Source: JANPCX01 sp050916095 (GTDB lineage: Bacteria; Pseudomonadota; Gammaproteobacteria; Burkholderiales; Burkholderiaceae_C). Taken from it: a stretch of 64,000 bases of DNA. The notes under the pieces were generated by a model. The model was given only the letters and a program-made list of their open reading frames with translations, did not search any database and was not told the DNA's origin. Positions 9,881 to 19,525 of the stretch are shown piece by piece; positions within the stretch are counted from its first letter, which is position 1; each line of letters opens with the position of its first letter. Made by a program: the position numbers and the translations under genes. The stretch spans positions 2,914,001 to 2,978,000 of the forward strand of contig CP050901.1 of the NCBI GenBank assembly GCA_050916095.1, in the 5' to 3' direction.

Positions 9881-10753
9881 TCAGGCCACAGCGTCCGCAC
9901 TTTGCCGCGACAGCTTGGCCACCAATTGCGCTATGTTCTTGCGTAACTCGCGTCGATCAAGAATCATGTCGATCGCACCTGTTTGAAGCAGAAATTCAGC
10001 GCGCTGAAAACCTTCGGGCAGAGTTTCACGGACCGTGTTTTCAATCACACGCGGCCCGGCGAAACCGATCAAGGCTTTGGGCTCGGCAATCACGACATCA
10101 CCCAAGAACGCAAAGCTGGCCGACACGCCACCCATGGTGGGATCGGTCAGCACGCTGATGTAAGGCATTTTGGCTTTGGCCAAGCGGGTGAGCGCTGCAT
10201 TGGTTTTAGCCATTTGCATCAAACTCAGCAAACCCTCTTGCATGCGCGCCCCGCCTGTGGCCGTGAAGCTGATGAAGGGTGTTTTTTGCTCAACGGCCAT
10301 TTCCACGCCACGAACAAAACGTTCACCCACCACCGAGCCCATGGATCCGCCCATGAAGTCAAACTCAAAGCAGGCCGCCACCACAGGAATGCTGTGCAGT
10401 GCACCGCCCATCACGACCAGGGCATCGGTTTCGCCGGTGTTTTCAAGTGCTTCCTTTAGGCGATCGGGGTATTTTTTGCTGTCTTTGAAACGCAGCGCGT
10501 CAACAGGCAGCACTTCTTGACCAATCTCGAACCGGCCTTCGGCGTCAAGGAATGCATCCAAACGAGCACGTGCGCCAATGCGGTGGTGGTGGCCGCATTT
10601 GGGGCAAACGTTGACGTTTTGCTCTAAGTCGGTTTTGTACAGAACGGTTTCACAAGATGGGCACTTCACCCACAAACCTTCGGGCACCGTGCGGCGCTCG
10701 CTCGGGTCGGTTTGCTGCATCTTGGGAGGGAGCAGTTTTTCAAGCCAACTCAT
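9881..10753 (-). CDS. accD: Acetyl-CoA carboxylase carboxyltransferase subunit beta
   Basis: 290 residues. It forms the carboxyltransferase with AccA and transfers CO2 from carboxybiotin to acetyl-CoA for fatty-acid synthesis. An N-terminal four-Cys zinc ribbon (CPSCETVLYK ... VCPKCGHHHRI) is intact. The crotonase-fold blocks SFTATGGARMQEG and LTDPTMGGVSASFAFLGDV are present. It follows trpA by 38 bases, the trpA-accD linkage common in proteobacteria, and is closed by a strong terminator. Confidence 0.97.
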   Translation of the reverse strand: MSWLEKLLPPKMQQTDPSERRTVPEGLWVKCPSCETVLYKTDLEQNVNVCPKCGHHHRIGARARLDAFLDAEGRFEIGQEVLPVDALRFKDSKKYPDRLKEALENTGETDALVVMGGALHSIPVVAACFEFDFMGGSMGSVVGERFVRGVEMAVEQKTPFISFTATGGARMQEGLLSLMQMAKTNAALTRLAKAKMPYISVLTDPTMGGVSASFAFLGDVVIAEPKALIGFAGPRVIENTVRETLPEGFQRAEFLLQTGAIDMILDRRELRKNIAQLVAKLSRQSADAVA

Positions 10754-10791
10754 GGGTTCGATCCTTCTTTTGAACTTGACGAAGACAGGGC

Positions 10792-11601
10792 TCAGGCGTC
10801 CAGCGCGGCACGAATGTCGGCAATGAAACGCCCAGCAGCCAATGCGACATTGTCGCGCGTCTGGGTTTCTAGCAATTGAACCAGGGCCGAACCAATCACG
10901 ACAGCGTCAGAAACTGCGGCCACCGCCCTGGCCGAGGCCGCATCACGGATGCCAAAGCCTACGCCCACCGGCACCTGAACATGGGCTTTGATTCGCGGAA
11001 TCATGGCCGCGACGGCAGATACATCCAAGTGCCCTGCCCCGGTCACGCCTTTGAGCGATACGTAATAGACGTAACCACTGGCAATGCGCCCGACTTGCTG
11101 CATGCGTTTTTCCGTCGAGGTGGGCGCCAGCAGAAAGATCGGGGCCATGCCGTGCTCACGCAAGGTAGCCGCGAACTCTTCGCACTCCTCAGGCGGGTAG
11201 TCCACCACCAACACGCCATCCACGCCAGCCGCTTTGGCATCCAGCACAAAACGCAAGGCGCCGTGGCGCTGGTCGTAACGCTCCATCGGATTGGCGTATC
11301 CCATCAGAACGACGGGTGTGGTGCTGTTTTTCTCTCGAAACACCCGCACCATGTCCAGTACATCAGCCAGGCCAATGCTTTTTAGCAGCGCCCGCTCGGC
11401 GGCTTTCTGAATGACTGGGCCATCGGCCATGGGGTCAGAAAACGGAACACCCAACTCGATGACATCAGCACCCGCATCGGCCATGGCATGCATGATGGCC
11501 GGCGTTGCGTCGGCAAAGGGGTCGCCAGCAGTCACATAGGGAATGAGGGCCTTGCGGCCTTGCGCTTTGAGCGCCGTGAACACGGTGTCGATGCGGTTCA
11601 T
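10792..11601 (-). CDS. trpA: Tryptophan synthase alpha chain
   Basis: 269-residue TIM barrel that cleaves indole-3-glycerol phosphate to indole, which passes to TrpB. Catalytic Glu lies in ADVIELGVPFSDPMADGP and catalytic Asp in GVDGVLVVDYPPEE. GVGFGIRD and DAVVIGSALV form the phosphate site. Its ATG overlaps the trpB stop by four bases, consistent with translational coupling of the two subunits. Confidence 0.97.
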   Translation of the reverse strand: MNRIDTVFTALKAQGRKALIPYVTAGDPFADATPAIMHAMADAGADVIELGVPFSDPMADGPVIQKAAERALLKSIGLADVLDMVRVFREKNSTTPVVLMGYANPMERYDQRHGALRFVLDAKAAGVDGVLVVDYPPEECEEFAATLREHGMAPIFLLAPTSTEKRMQQVGRIASGYVYYVSLKGVTGAGHLDVSAVAAMIPRIKAHVQVPVGVGFGIRDAASARAVAAVSDAVVIGSALVQLLETQTRDNVALAAGRFIADIRAALDA

Positions 11602-12878
11602 CGTGGCCCCTTCACAACGGACGTGTCGCCATGTGAGGCATCACCTTTGACTGACTGGCCTCGGCAAGAGGGACGGCAGTAAAAATCTGCGCCCGACAAA
11701 TCGGCCACCGTGCCGATGTCCTTGTCACCGCGACCAGACAGGTTGACCAAAATATGCTGGTCCTGGCGCATGGTGGGCGCGAGTTTCATCGCATGCGCCA
11801 CGGCGTGAGACGACTCCAGCGCAGGAATGATGCCCTCGGTGCGGCACAAGTGATGGAACGCCTTCAAGGCTTCATCGTCGGTCACGCCCACGTACTCGGC
11901 ACGACCGATGTCCTTCAGATAGGCATGCTCGGGGCCGACGCCGGGGTAATCCAGTCCGGCCGACACCGAATGCGTTTCCGTGACTTGTCCGTTGGTGTCC
12001 TGCAGCAAATAGGTTCGGTTGCCATGCAAAACACCGGGCGATCCGCGCTGCAACGACGCCGAGTGTTTGCCCGAGTCCAGCCCCAGCCCTGCCGCTTCCA
12101 CGCCAATCAATTGGGTGGCTTCATGCTCGATGTAGGGATAAAAAATTCCCATCGCGTTGCTGCCACCGCCCACACAAGCGATCACCGCATCAGGTTGGCG
12201 ACCGATCAAAGCCGGCATTTGGGTCAGGCACTCGTCACCAATCACCCTTTGAAAGTCACGCACCATGGCGGGGTATGGGTGCGGGCCCGCCACCGTTCCA
12301 ATGATGTAGAACGTGTTCTCGACATTGGTGACCCAATCGCGCAGGGCTTCGTTGAGCGCATCTTTGAGTGTTTTGCTGCCGCTGTCGACCGGCACCACCG
12401 TGGCGCCCAGCAACTTCATGCGGTAGACATTGGGTGACTGGCGTTTGACGTCTTCGCTGCCCATGTACACCACGCATTCCAAGCCGTACCTTGCACAAAT
12501 CGTTGCCGTGGCCACGCCATGCTGGCCCGCGCCGGTTTCGGCGATGACCCGCGGCTTGCCCATGCGGCGTGCCAACATGGCTTGGCCTATGGTGTTGTTG
12601 ACCTTGTGGGCACCGGTGTGGTTGAGGTCTTCACGCTTGAGGTAGATCTGCGCGCCGCCGAGTTCGCGGCTCATGCGTGCCGCGTGGTAGATCGGGCTGG
12701 GGCGGCCGACGAACTGGGCCAACTCCATGCGGAATTCGGCAGCGAAGGCGGGGTCGGCTTGGGCCTGGTCATAGGCCTCTTTCAGCTCGTCCAGGGCGTG
12801 GATCAGTGTTTCGGCGACAAATGTGCCGCCATAGGGGCCAAAGTGGCCCCTTGAATCGGGTTGTTGATAATTCAGCAT
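11598..12878 (-). CDS. trpB: Tryptophan synthase beta chain
   Basis: 426 residues. The PLP enzyme condenses indole with serine. The Schiff-base lysine is in EDLNHTGAHKVNN, and the phosphate-binding glycine loop is CVGGGSNAMG. PYGGTFVAETL at the N-terminus is the usual TrpB start. The C-terminus is about 20-25 residues longer than in E. coli and ends in a Cys/Lys-rich tail (FYCRPSCRGQSVKGDASHGD) after the normal end ...LSGRGDKDIGTV. The gene is between trpF (12 bases) and trpA (4-base overlap). Confidence 0.96.
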   Translation of the reverse strand: MLNYQQPDSRGHFGPYGGTFVAETLIHALDELKEAYDQAQADPAFAAEFRMELAQFVGRPSPIYHAARMSRELGGAQIYLKREDLNHTGAHKVNNTIGQAMLARRMGKPRVIAETGAGQHGVATATICARYGLECVVYMGSEDVKRQSPNVYRMKLLGATVVPVDSGSKTLKDALNEALRDWVTNVENTFYIIGTVAGPHPYPAMVRDFQRVIGDECLTQMPALIGRQPDAVIACVGGGSNAMGIFYPYIEHEATQLIGVEAAGLGLDSGKHSASLQRGSPGVLHGNRTYLLQDTNGQVTETHSVSAGLDYPGVGPEHAYLKDIGRAEYVGVTDDEALKAFHHLCRTEGIIPALESSHAVAHAMKLAPTMRQDQHILVNLSGRGDKDIGTVADLSGADFYCRPSCRGQSVKGDASHGDTSVVKGPR

Positions 12879-12890
12879 CAGGTTTTCTCT

Positions 12891-13571
12891 TCAGGTAGGC
12901 GTGGTGCTGGCGGCTTGGGCAAGTTGCTCATCGGCGCGCCGCACCGCATCACAAAACCGGCGTATGGCCACAGGGTCTTTGATGCCCTTGGACACTTCAA
13001 CACCGGAACTGACATCAACGGCCGATGGCCGCACCTGAAGAATGCCGTCCGCCACATTTCCGGCATGCAACCCACCAGACAAAACGACTTGACGGGGGAC
13101 GTTGCGTGGAATAAGAGACCAATCGAATACCTTTCCGCCACCGCCGTAACCCTCGACATGGGCGTCGAGCAGCAAGGCCTGAGCGTCTGGAAACTGAGAG
13201 GCGAAGTTTAACAAATCGAAACCCGTATCCATTCGCGCGGCACGAATGTAGGGCCGCCGAGTTGCTCTGCACTGTTCACCACTTTCGTCACCATGAAACT
13301 GCAAAACGACATGGGGAATGGCCCGCACTACGCTTTGAACCAGATCCGAAGATGCATTCACAAACAAGGCCACAGGAGTCACAAAAGGTGGCAGGCGCGC
13401 AGCCAGTTCGCGGGCCAGATCTATAGAAATACAACGCGCGCTGGAGGGATAGAAATTTAACCCAATCGCGTCGGCACCGGCGTCTGCTACGGCGTCAAGA
13501 TCCTCGACTCGGGTGATGCCACAAATTTTGATTCGAGTTCGCTGTTGCATGGCGCGTTGGGCGCCACTCAT
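12891..13571 (-). CDS. trpF: Phosphoribosylanthranilate isomerase
   Basis: 226-residue TIM barrel of tryptophan synthesis. The catalytic Cys is in RIKICGITRVEDL, the general-acid Asp in LLLDAHVEGYGG, and the phosphate site is LSGGLHAGNV and VDVSSGVE. Two in-frame ATGs are possible (13571 and 13550) and neither has a clear ribosome site; the second gives the more usual N-terminus. It lies between truA and trpB, the common Burkholderiales order. Confidence 0.96.
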   Translation of the reverse strand: MSGAQRAMQQRTRIKICGITRVEDLDAVADAGADAIGLNFYPSSARCISIDLARELAARLPPFVTPVALFVNASSDLVQSVVRAIPHVVLQFHGDESGEQCRATRRPYIRAARMDTGFDLLNFASQFPDAQALLLDAHVEGYGGGGKVFDWSLIPRNVPRQVVLSGGLHAGNVADGILQVRPSAVDVSSGVEVSKGIKDPVAIRRFCDAVRRADEQLAQAASTTPT

Positions 13572-13586
13572 GCAGCGCGTTGGGTA

Positions 13587-14372
13587 TCAGGGCAGCCAGT
13601 CCATGGCTGCTGTGGTGGTCGGAATGTTGTAGGCCGCATCGTACTGCGGTCCTACGAAGTACAAGCCATCAGGGGGAAATGTTGGAGCAGCCAAGGCGCG
13701 GTTCTTAGCGGCCAAAACGCCCTGCAACCAGTCGACCGACTTGGTCTGTGTGCCCACGGCCACGAGACATCCCATGATGTTGCGCACCATGTGGTGCAAG
13801 AAGGCGCTGGCTTCGAAGTCAAACCGCCAATAGGCGCCCCGACGTTCAATGGAAATACGGCGCATCACTTTGATGGGAGACGCCGCCTGGCATTCGGCCG
13901 AACGGAAGGCGCTGAAATCGTGTTCACCAATTAACAGCGCTGCAGCGCGCTGCATGAGTTCTTGGTTCAGCGGCCGAAAAACCCAGCCGCACATACCCGT
14001 CTCAAGTGCGGGACGCACCACCGACTCTCGCAACAAGAACACATAGCGCCGGCCAATGGCTGAATTTCGGGCGTGGAAGTCCTGCGGCACCTGTTGGCAC
14101 CACTGCAAGGCAATGTCATCAGGGAGGTAGCGGTTGGTGCCACGCAACCACGAGAAATCGGGGCGATCCAGTGGCGTGTCGATGTGCACCACCTGGTTCA
14201 GGCCATGCACACCCGAATCAGTGCGCCCGGCACACCAAGTGCGGACCGGCTGGTCAGCGAATTTGGCCAGCGCAGACTCCAATTCATCCTGAATCGTGCG
14301 CCCGCCCGCTTGGCTTTGCCAACCCAGATAGGTGGTGCCGCGGTAGCTGACACCCAGTGCCAGCCTCCGCAC
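13587..14372 (-). CDS. truA: tRNA pseudouridine(38-40) synthase
   Basis: 261 residues. It isomerises uridines 38-40 in the anticodon arm of many tRNAs. The catalytic Asp is in WCAGRTDSGVHGLNQVVH. FLHHMVRNIMGCLVAVG is the conserved C-terminal block. It starts 3 bases after the fimV stop and is followed 15 bases later by trpF, so fimV-truA-trpF-trpB-trpA-accD could be one transcript. Confidence 0.97.
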   Translation of the reverse strand: MRRLALGVSYRGTTYLGWQSQAGGRTIQDELESALAKFADQPVRTWCAGRTDSGVHGLNQVVHIDTPLDRPDFSWLRGTNRYLPDDIALQWCQQVPQDFHARNSAIGRRYVFLLRESVVRPALETGMCGWVFRPLNQELMQRAAALLIGEHDFSAFRSAECQAASPIKVMRRISIERRGAYWRFDFEASAFLHHMVRNIMGCLVAVGTQTKSVDWLQGVLAAKNRALAAPTFPPDGLYFVGPQYDAAYNIPTTTAAMDWLP

Positions 14373-14375
14373 AGG

Positions 14376-16907
14376 TCAGGACAAGGCGTTGAGCATGCTC
14401 TGCGCCTTGGAACGCAGCGATCCAGTCCCCTTGGCCACGACCTCTTGCAAGAGATCGCGAGCACCTTCCATGTCACCGATTTGACGGAATTCTTCAGCCA
14501 AATCAAGCTTGCGCTCCAGCGGATCACGCCCGTCGTCTTCGTCGGAACCGGAGTCAATCTCCTCAACCGCTGGCGCAGCTGGTGTTTTTGTCGGCGCATC
14601 GAGGTCCAGCGAGATCGCCCCCAGATCAAAGTCCAGAGGAGAAGGTGCGCTGTCTACTGCGTCAGAGGCCGCACGGGCTGGTGACTTGGCTGGTGTGAAA
14701 TCCAAGTCAAGGGAAGGCGCCCCGGCGGGAGGCACAACATCAAAGTCGCCCGGTTGGGTGGTCACGACGGCAGCGCCACTGGTCGCGGCCAAATCCAGCT
14801 CGAGATCCAGATCAAGGCCCTGCTCCGAGGGAGCAGACCGCCCAGTTTCAGAGAAAGAATCAACCGGTGGCAAAACCGATTGCGGCATGGTGCTGGCTCC
14901 CAACGGCTCCGCTGGGCCATCTGCACCACGCGGGGCGCTTGGTGAACCACCTGGACGGTACAGCGGATTGTCGGGATCGATCTGCACACCCATCTCCTGG
15001 GCTTTGGCCCAGTCGTCCCCTGTCCCTTGGGTGAGCGAGAACAATTGAGTGGCGAGCGACTCGAAGCCTTTGGTATCTCTGCGTTTGGCGTAAACCTCCA
15101 ACAACTTGGTCCGAATGGCCAATCGATCAGGATTGCCGCGCATGGCTTCTTTGAGGATCTCCTCCGCCTGGAGATCGCGCCCATAAGCCAAGTACACATC
15201 AGCCTCAGCCACTGGGTCAACGTCTCCGATGGCATCCAATTGACTCAGTGAATAGCTCATCGACGAAGACGCCCCGCTGGCGTCGCGTGTGTCGATGCGC
15301 TGACCACCGCTGGCGCCGAAGAAGGAATCAGGCTGCAAGCGACTTTCGAGGAAAGAGGTTTCACCGCTGTCGCGTTTGGCACGTTTGCTGAAGCGATACA
15401 GACCAAAACCGGCCAACAAAGCAATCAATCCTCCACCAATAGCCAAGCCGAGGGGGTTGCCGCCATCCAGAATTCCGTCAACGAAACTCGGCTCGGGTAC
15501 TGCAGGAGCAGCGGTCACCACTGGGGGAGCGGGTGCCACCACCGGAACTGGCGCACTGGCCGCGGTGTCGGCAGACATTGGCTCAGACGCCACAGGTGCT
15601 GCCTGGGGAGCAGACGCGACGACAGGCTGCGGGTCAGGAACCGCAACAGGCACGGGAAGCGCTGGCACAGAAACAGCCGGAGCAGAGGATACCGCTGCGG
15701 GTGGGTTTGCCGCAGGAGCGGGCGATGCGGTCGCGGTCGCGTTTTGCAGCTTCTTTAAATCTTCAACGTTTTTGGACAGTTCCGCGACACGCGCAGCAGC
15801 AGCCGTTTTTTCCTTCTCTTTGCTGATCTTCGCCTCTTCGGAGGCTGCCTTGGCTGCCGGGCTTGCCGCACCTTTACTCAGCGTCAGTTTGTCTGGTGCA
15901 GGCGCTGCGGCTTGTTTTTTGTCCTCGACCGTAGCTTGGACAGCACCTTTGGCTTGCCTCGAACTGGCTTCGGTTTTTGCCGCAGGGACACTGCCAGCCA
16001 AACGTTGGCGGAAGGCATTGAAATCAGCGCTCTGCGCCTGAATCACTTGTTTGGCCTCTTCATTAGACAATGCTTTGGCAGCATCGGCTGACGGGACCGA
16101 CAGAACCACACCCGAGCGCAGGCGGTTCATGTTGTTACCGAGGAAAGCGTCTGGATTGCCCTTGTACAAGGAGACCAGCATCTGGTCCAAAGAAACGCCG
16201 GGGCGTTGGGTTCTACCAGCGATGCGGGACAACGTGTCACCTGGTTTCACGGTGTATTGGTCAACTCCGGCACCAGCAACAGGGGCATCTACCTCCATAG
16301 GCGCTGTGCGACCGCTAGGACGTGGTGCCCGCGCCGATGCGGCCGGGGGCGTCGCTGCCATGGAAGGCGATGGGGCAGGCGATGCGATTGGCGGAGCCGA
16401 CGAGATGGCGGGCTCCGTCGTCACAGCAACAGGTGCAGGTGCAGCAGTGCGGGTGGAAGGTGGATCAAACAACAGCGTGTACTCGCGTACCAAACGCCCG
16501 GTTGACCAGTTCAACTCCAAGATCACATCAACAAACGGCTCTTGAACTGCACGGTTGCTGGTAATGCGCAAAAAAGTGCGGCCGTCGGGGCGACGCTGAA
16601 TGGACACTTGGGTGGCCGGCAGCACAGCGTTGTAGTCGACGCCTGCCGCACGATAGGACTCTGGCGGCGCAATTCGAACCTTGAGGTTAGACGACTCTTC
16701 GGGAGTGAGGCTCGTGATCTCGATCTCTGCCTTGAGGGTCTCACCCAGCGCGGATTGGACCGACAGCCGCCCCAAACCGAGGGCCGACGCATTCAGTGCG
16801 CAAAAGAGCATCGCGGCTGCTGCGACCCCACGAAGGGCCAAGCGACCCGTGTTCAGCGTGTTTTGTTTCAAGGCGTCTCCCAACTGGAACTTGCGACCCT
16901 CAAGCAT
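14376..16907 (-). CDS. fimV: FimV/HubP-type peptidoglycan-binding polar protein
   Basis: 843 residues. An N-terminal signal/anchor (about 20-42) is followed by the FimV N-domain (LGLGRLSVQSALGETLKAEI ...). A LysM motif (YTVKPGDTLSRIAGRTQ, about 217-270) binds peptidoglycan. A long Ala/Pro-rich coiled region follows, then a membrane helix (LAIGGGLIALLAGFGLYRF, about 492-510). The acidic cytoplasmic part ends in a TPR-like FimV C-domain (DPLERKLDLAEEFRQIGDME ...). FimV/HubP proteins organise the cell pole and type IV pili. It is next to truA, as in Pseudomonas and Burkholderiales. Confidence 0.92.
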   Translation of the reverse strand: MLEGRKFQLGDALKQNTLNTGRLALRGVAAAAMLFCALNASALGLGRLSVQSALGETLKAEIEITSLTPEESSNLKVRIAPPESYRAAGVDYNAVLPATQVSIQRRPDGRTFLRITSNRAVQEPFVDVILELNWSTGRLVREYTLLFDPPSTRTAAPAPVAVTTEPAISSAPPIASPAPSPSMAATPPAASARAPRPSGRTAPMEVDAPVAGAGVDQYTVKPGDTLSRIAGRTQRPGVSLDQMLVSLYKGNPDAFLGNNMNRLRSGVVLSVPSADAAKALSNEEAKQVIQAQSADFNAFRQRLAGSVPAAKTEASSRQAKGAVQATVEDKKQAAAPAPDKLTLSKGAASPAAKAASEEAKISKEKEKTAAAARVAELSKNVEDLKKLQNATATASPAPAANPPAAVSSAPAVSVPALPVPVAVPDPQPVVASAPQAAPVASEPMSADTAASAPVPVVAPAPPVVTAAPAVPEPSFVDGILDGGNPLGLAIGGGLIALLAGFGLYRFSKRAKRDSGETSFLESRLQPDSFFGASGGQRIDTRDASGASSSMSYSLSQLDAIGDVDPVAEADVYLAYGRDLQAEEILKEAMRGNPDRLAIRTKLLEVYAKRRDTKGFESLATQLFSLTQGTGDDWAKAQEMGVQIDPDNPLYRPGGSPSAPRGADGPAEPLGASTMPQSVLPPVDSFSETGRSAPSEQGLDLDLELDLAATSGAAVVTTQPGDFDVVPPAGAPSLDLDFTPAKSPARAASDAVDSAPSPLDFDLGAISLDLDAPTKTPAAPAVEEIDSGSDEDDGRDPLERKLDLAEEFRQIGDMEGARDLLQEVVAKGTGSLRSKAQSMLNALS

Positions 16908-17155
16908 GCCAAATACGGGCGCGAAGCAAGACTTGCTTCGAATGCCAACGCCTCAACCAAGAAGTGTCAGCCTACCTCGCACCCGTTTTTTGCGCCTAAA
17001 TGTCAATAGAAATCACAATAACATCAAGCATATACGCTGACAAGCTAATGCAAAAGCTGACATTGCTCAGGCACCGAGGCAAGTCTCAACGAAGCGACGA
17101 AGTCGTTGGGCTGAGGCAACACTCACACCTCAAACGCCCATTGACGCCGATCTGA

Positions 17156-18313
17156 TCACCCCCGCAGCAAGATTCTCAACATACGGCGCAAGGGTTCAGC
17201 GGCCCCCCACAATAACTGGTCACCAATGGTGAACGCACCCAAGTACTCCGGACCCATTGCAAGTTTCCGCACACGGCCCACAGGAATAGTCAGGGTACCC
17301 GTCACCGCAACAGGCGTCAGATCTCGGACAGTCGCCTCACGGTTGTTGGGAACCAGTTTGACCCAGGCATTGTCTGCGGCAATCATTGCCTCGACATCTG
17401 CAAGCGGCACATCCTTTTTGAGCTTGAACATCAAGGCCTGGCTGTGGCAACGCATGGCACCGACACGAACGCAAAAGCCATCCACCGGCACGGCGGGCAC
17501 TGCGAAACCAGGGCCTTGACCCAAAATCTTGTTGGTTTCGGCACCGCCCTTCCACTCTTCGCGCGACGTGCCCCAACCAGGTTCACCTTGTTGTTTGCCC
17601 TCGCCCAGGTCTTTATCGATCCATGGAATGAGGGAGCCACCCAGCGGAACGCCAAAGTTGGCCGTCTCGGCGGCCGACAAGCTGCGCTGCTTGGCGACCA
17701 AGAGACGGTCAATCTCAAGAATGGCACTCTTAGGATCGTCCAACAAGGGCTTGACCGCAGCGTTGAGCGTACCGAACTGTGTCAGCAGTTCACGCATGTG
17801 CTGGGCGCCACCACCCGAAGCGGCTTGGTAGGTTTGTGTGCTCATCCACTCCACCAAACCAGCCTTGTAAAGCGCGCCCACCCCCATCAGCATGCAACTG
17901 ACGGTGCAGTTGCCGCCGATCCAGTTGCGGCCGCCCTTGGCCAGCGCACTTTGGATGACGGGCAAATTGACTGGGTCGAGGATGATGACTGCATCGTCCT
18001 TCATGCGCAGCGTCGACGCTGCATCAATCCAGTGGCCCTTCCAGCCCTCGGAACGCAGCTTGGGGAAAACCTCGCTGGTGTAGTCGCCGCCCTGCGCGGT
18101 GATGATGATGTCGCAGCGCTTGAGCGCGGCCAGGTCAAACGCGTCTTGCAGCTTGGTTTCGTTTTTGGCCCAGCTTGGGGCCATGCCGCCGGCATTGCTG
18201 GTGCTAAAAAACAGCGGCTCAACGAGGGCGAAATCGCCCTCGGCCTGCATGCGGTCCATGAGGACCGAGCCCACCATGCCGCGCCAACCTACTAAACCTA
18301 CAAGTGTTGTCAT
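17156..18313 (-). CDS. asd: Aspartate-semialdehyde dehydrogenase
   Basis: 385 residues, length of the Gram-negative Asd type. It reduces aspartyl phosphate to the semialdehyde for lysine, threonine, methionine and diaminopimelate synthesis. The NADP loop is LVGLVGWRGMVGSVLM and the catalytic Cys136 is in GGNCTVSCMLMG. The active-site His is in RVGAMRCHSQALM. The C-terminus runs some residues past the usual end (GAAEPLRRMLRILLRG). The 248-base gap to fimV should contain the fimV promoter. Confidence 0.96.
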   Translation of the reverse strand: MTTLVGLVGWRGMVGSVLMDRMQAEGDFALVEPLFFSTSNAGGMAPSWAKNETKLQDAFDLAALKRCDIIITAQGGDYTSEVFPKLRSEGWKGHWIDAASTLRMKDDAVIILDPVNLPVIQSALAKGGRNWIGGNCTVSCMLMGVGALYKAGLVEWMSTQTYQAASGGGAQHMRELLTQFGTLNAAVKPLLDDPKSAILEIDRLLVAKQRSLSAAETANFGVPLGGSLIPWIDKDLGEGKQQGEPGWGTSREEWKGGAETNKILGQGPGFAVPAVPVDGFCVRVGAMRCHSQALMFKLKKDVPLADVEAMIAADNAWVKLVPNNREATVRDLTPVAVTGTLTIPVGRVRKLAMGPEYLGAFTIGDQLLWGAAEPLRRMLRILLRG

Positions 18314-18403
18314 TTCCGTCGCCCTTTCAAGAAGTGAAATTTAACCTTCTGCTCCCTCGGCTCGAATCGCCAGGAGGGAGGGGCGAGACGATCCGAGAGC
18401 CAG

Positions 18404-19501
18404 CTAGCCCTTTTTAGTGATCGTCTTAATGGTGCTCAGTGCGCTTGCCACTGCATCGCCCATCTCGCGCGTGCCAACTCTCACAGTGCCTTCAGACCAA
18501 ATGTCACCCGTGCGCAAACCCGAAGCAAGCACGTGTTGAACCGCCGACTCGATTCGGTCGGCAGCTTCGGCTTGTTGGAGTGAGTAACGGAGCATCATGG
18601 CAGCAGAGAGTATTGTAGCCAAAGGATTGGCGATGCCCTTACCCGCAATGTCTGGTGCCGACCCATGGCTCGGCTCATAAAGGCCCTGCCCTTTGGAATT
18701 GAGCGATGCCGAGGGCAGCATGCCGATGGAACCCGTGAGCATGGCGGCCTCGTCACTCAGGATGTCGCCAAACATGTTGCCGGTCACCACCACGTCGAGT
18801 CGCTTTGGCGCTTTGACCAGTTGCATCGCGGCGTTGTCCACATACATGTGTTCCAGCTCTACATCTGGGTACTCGGCGTGGACCTCGGTGACCACGTCAC
18901 GCCAGAACTGGAAGGTTTCCAGCACGTTGGCTTTGTCCACACTCAGCAGTTTTCCACGGCGCTTGCGAGCGGCCTGAAACGCCACATGGGCAATGCGCTC
19001 AATCTCGGGGCGAGAGTAACGCATGGTGTCGAAGGCTTCCGGGTGGCCCTTGAAAGCACCATCCGGCGACTCACGGCGGCCACGCGGTTGACCGAAATAG
19101 ATATCGCCCGTCAGCTCCCGAATGATGAGAATGTCGAGCCCCGCCACGATTTCCGGCTTGAGCGACGACGCATGCGTCAACTCTTTGTAGCAAATGGCCG
19201 GACGAAAGTTGGCGAACAGCTCCAGGTTTTTTCGCAAACCCAGGATCGCTTGTTCTGGGCGCAAGTGGCGCTCCAGTTTGTCGTACTTGAAGTCGCCCAC
19301 CGCTCCAAAAAGAACGGCATCCGCTTCTTTGGCTAGCTTGAGCGTGGCGTCGGGCAGCGGGTGTCCGTGGGCGGCGTAGGCGGTACCGCCGACGACAGCC
19401 TCTTCCATCTCAAATTTCAAATCCAAACACTTCAGAACCTTGACGGCCTCGACCACGATTTCCAGGCCAATGCCGTCTCCAGGGAGGATGGCGATTTTCA
19501 T
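18404..19501 (-). CDS. leuB: 3-isopropylmalate dehydrogenase
   Basis: 365 residues. It oxidises and decarboxylates 3-isopropylmalate in leucine synthesis. The N-terminus is KIAILPGDGIGLEIV. SVDKANVLETFQFWRDVV and NMFGDILSDEAAMLTGSIGM carry the substrate Lys and metal-binding Asp residues, and EPSHGSAPDIAGKGIANPLA the NAD site. I chose the ATG at 19501, with an AGAGAG ribosome site, over a TTG at 19519 that adds six residues. It follows leuD by 24 bases. Confidence 0.96.
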   Translation of the reverse strand: MKIAILPGDGIGLEIVVEAVKVLKCLDLKFEMEEAVVGGTAYAAHGHPLPDATLKLAKEADAVLFGAVGDFKYDKLERHLRPEQAILGLRKNLELFANFRPAICYKELTHASSLKPEIVAGLDILIIRELTGDIYFGQPRGRRESPDGAFKGHPEAFDTMRYSRPEIERIAHVAFQAARKRRGKLLSVDKANVLETFQFWRDVVTEVHAEYPDVELEHMYVDNAAMQLVKAPKRLDVVVTGNMFGDILSDEAAMLTGSIGMLPSASLNSKGQGLYEPSHGSAPDIAGKGIANPLATILSAAMMLRYSLQQAEAADRIESAVQHVLASGLRTGDIWSEGTVRVGTREMGDAVASALSTIKTITKKG

Positions 19502-19525
19502 GTGTCCAACTCTCTTCAATTCAAT

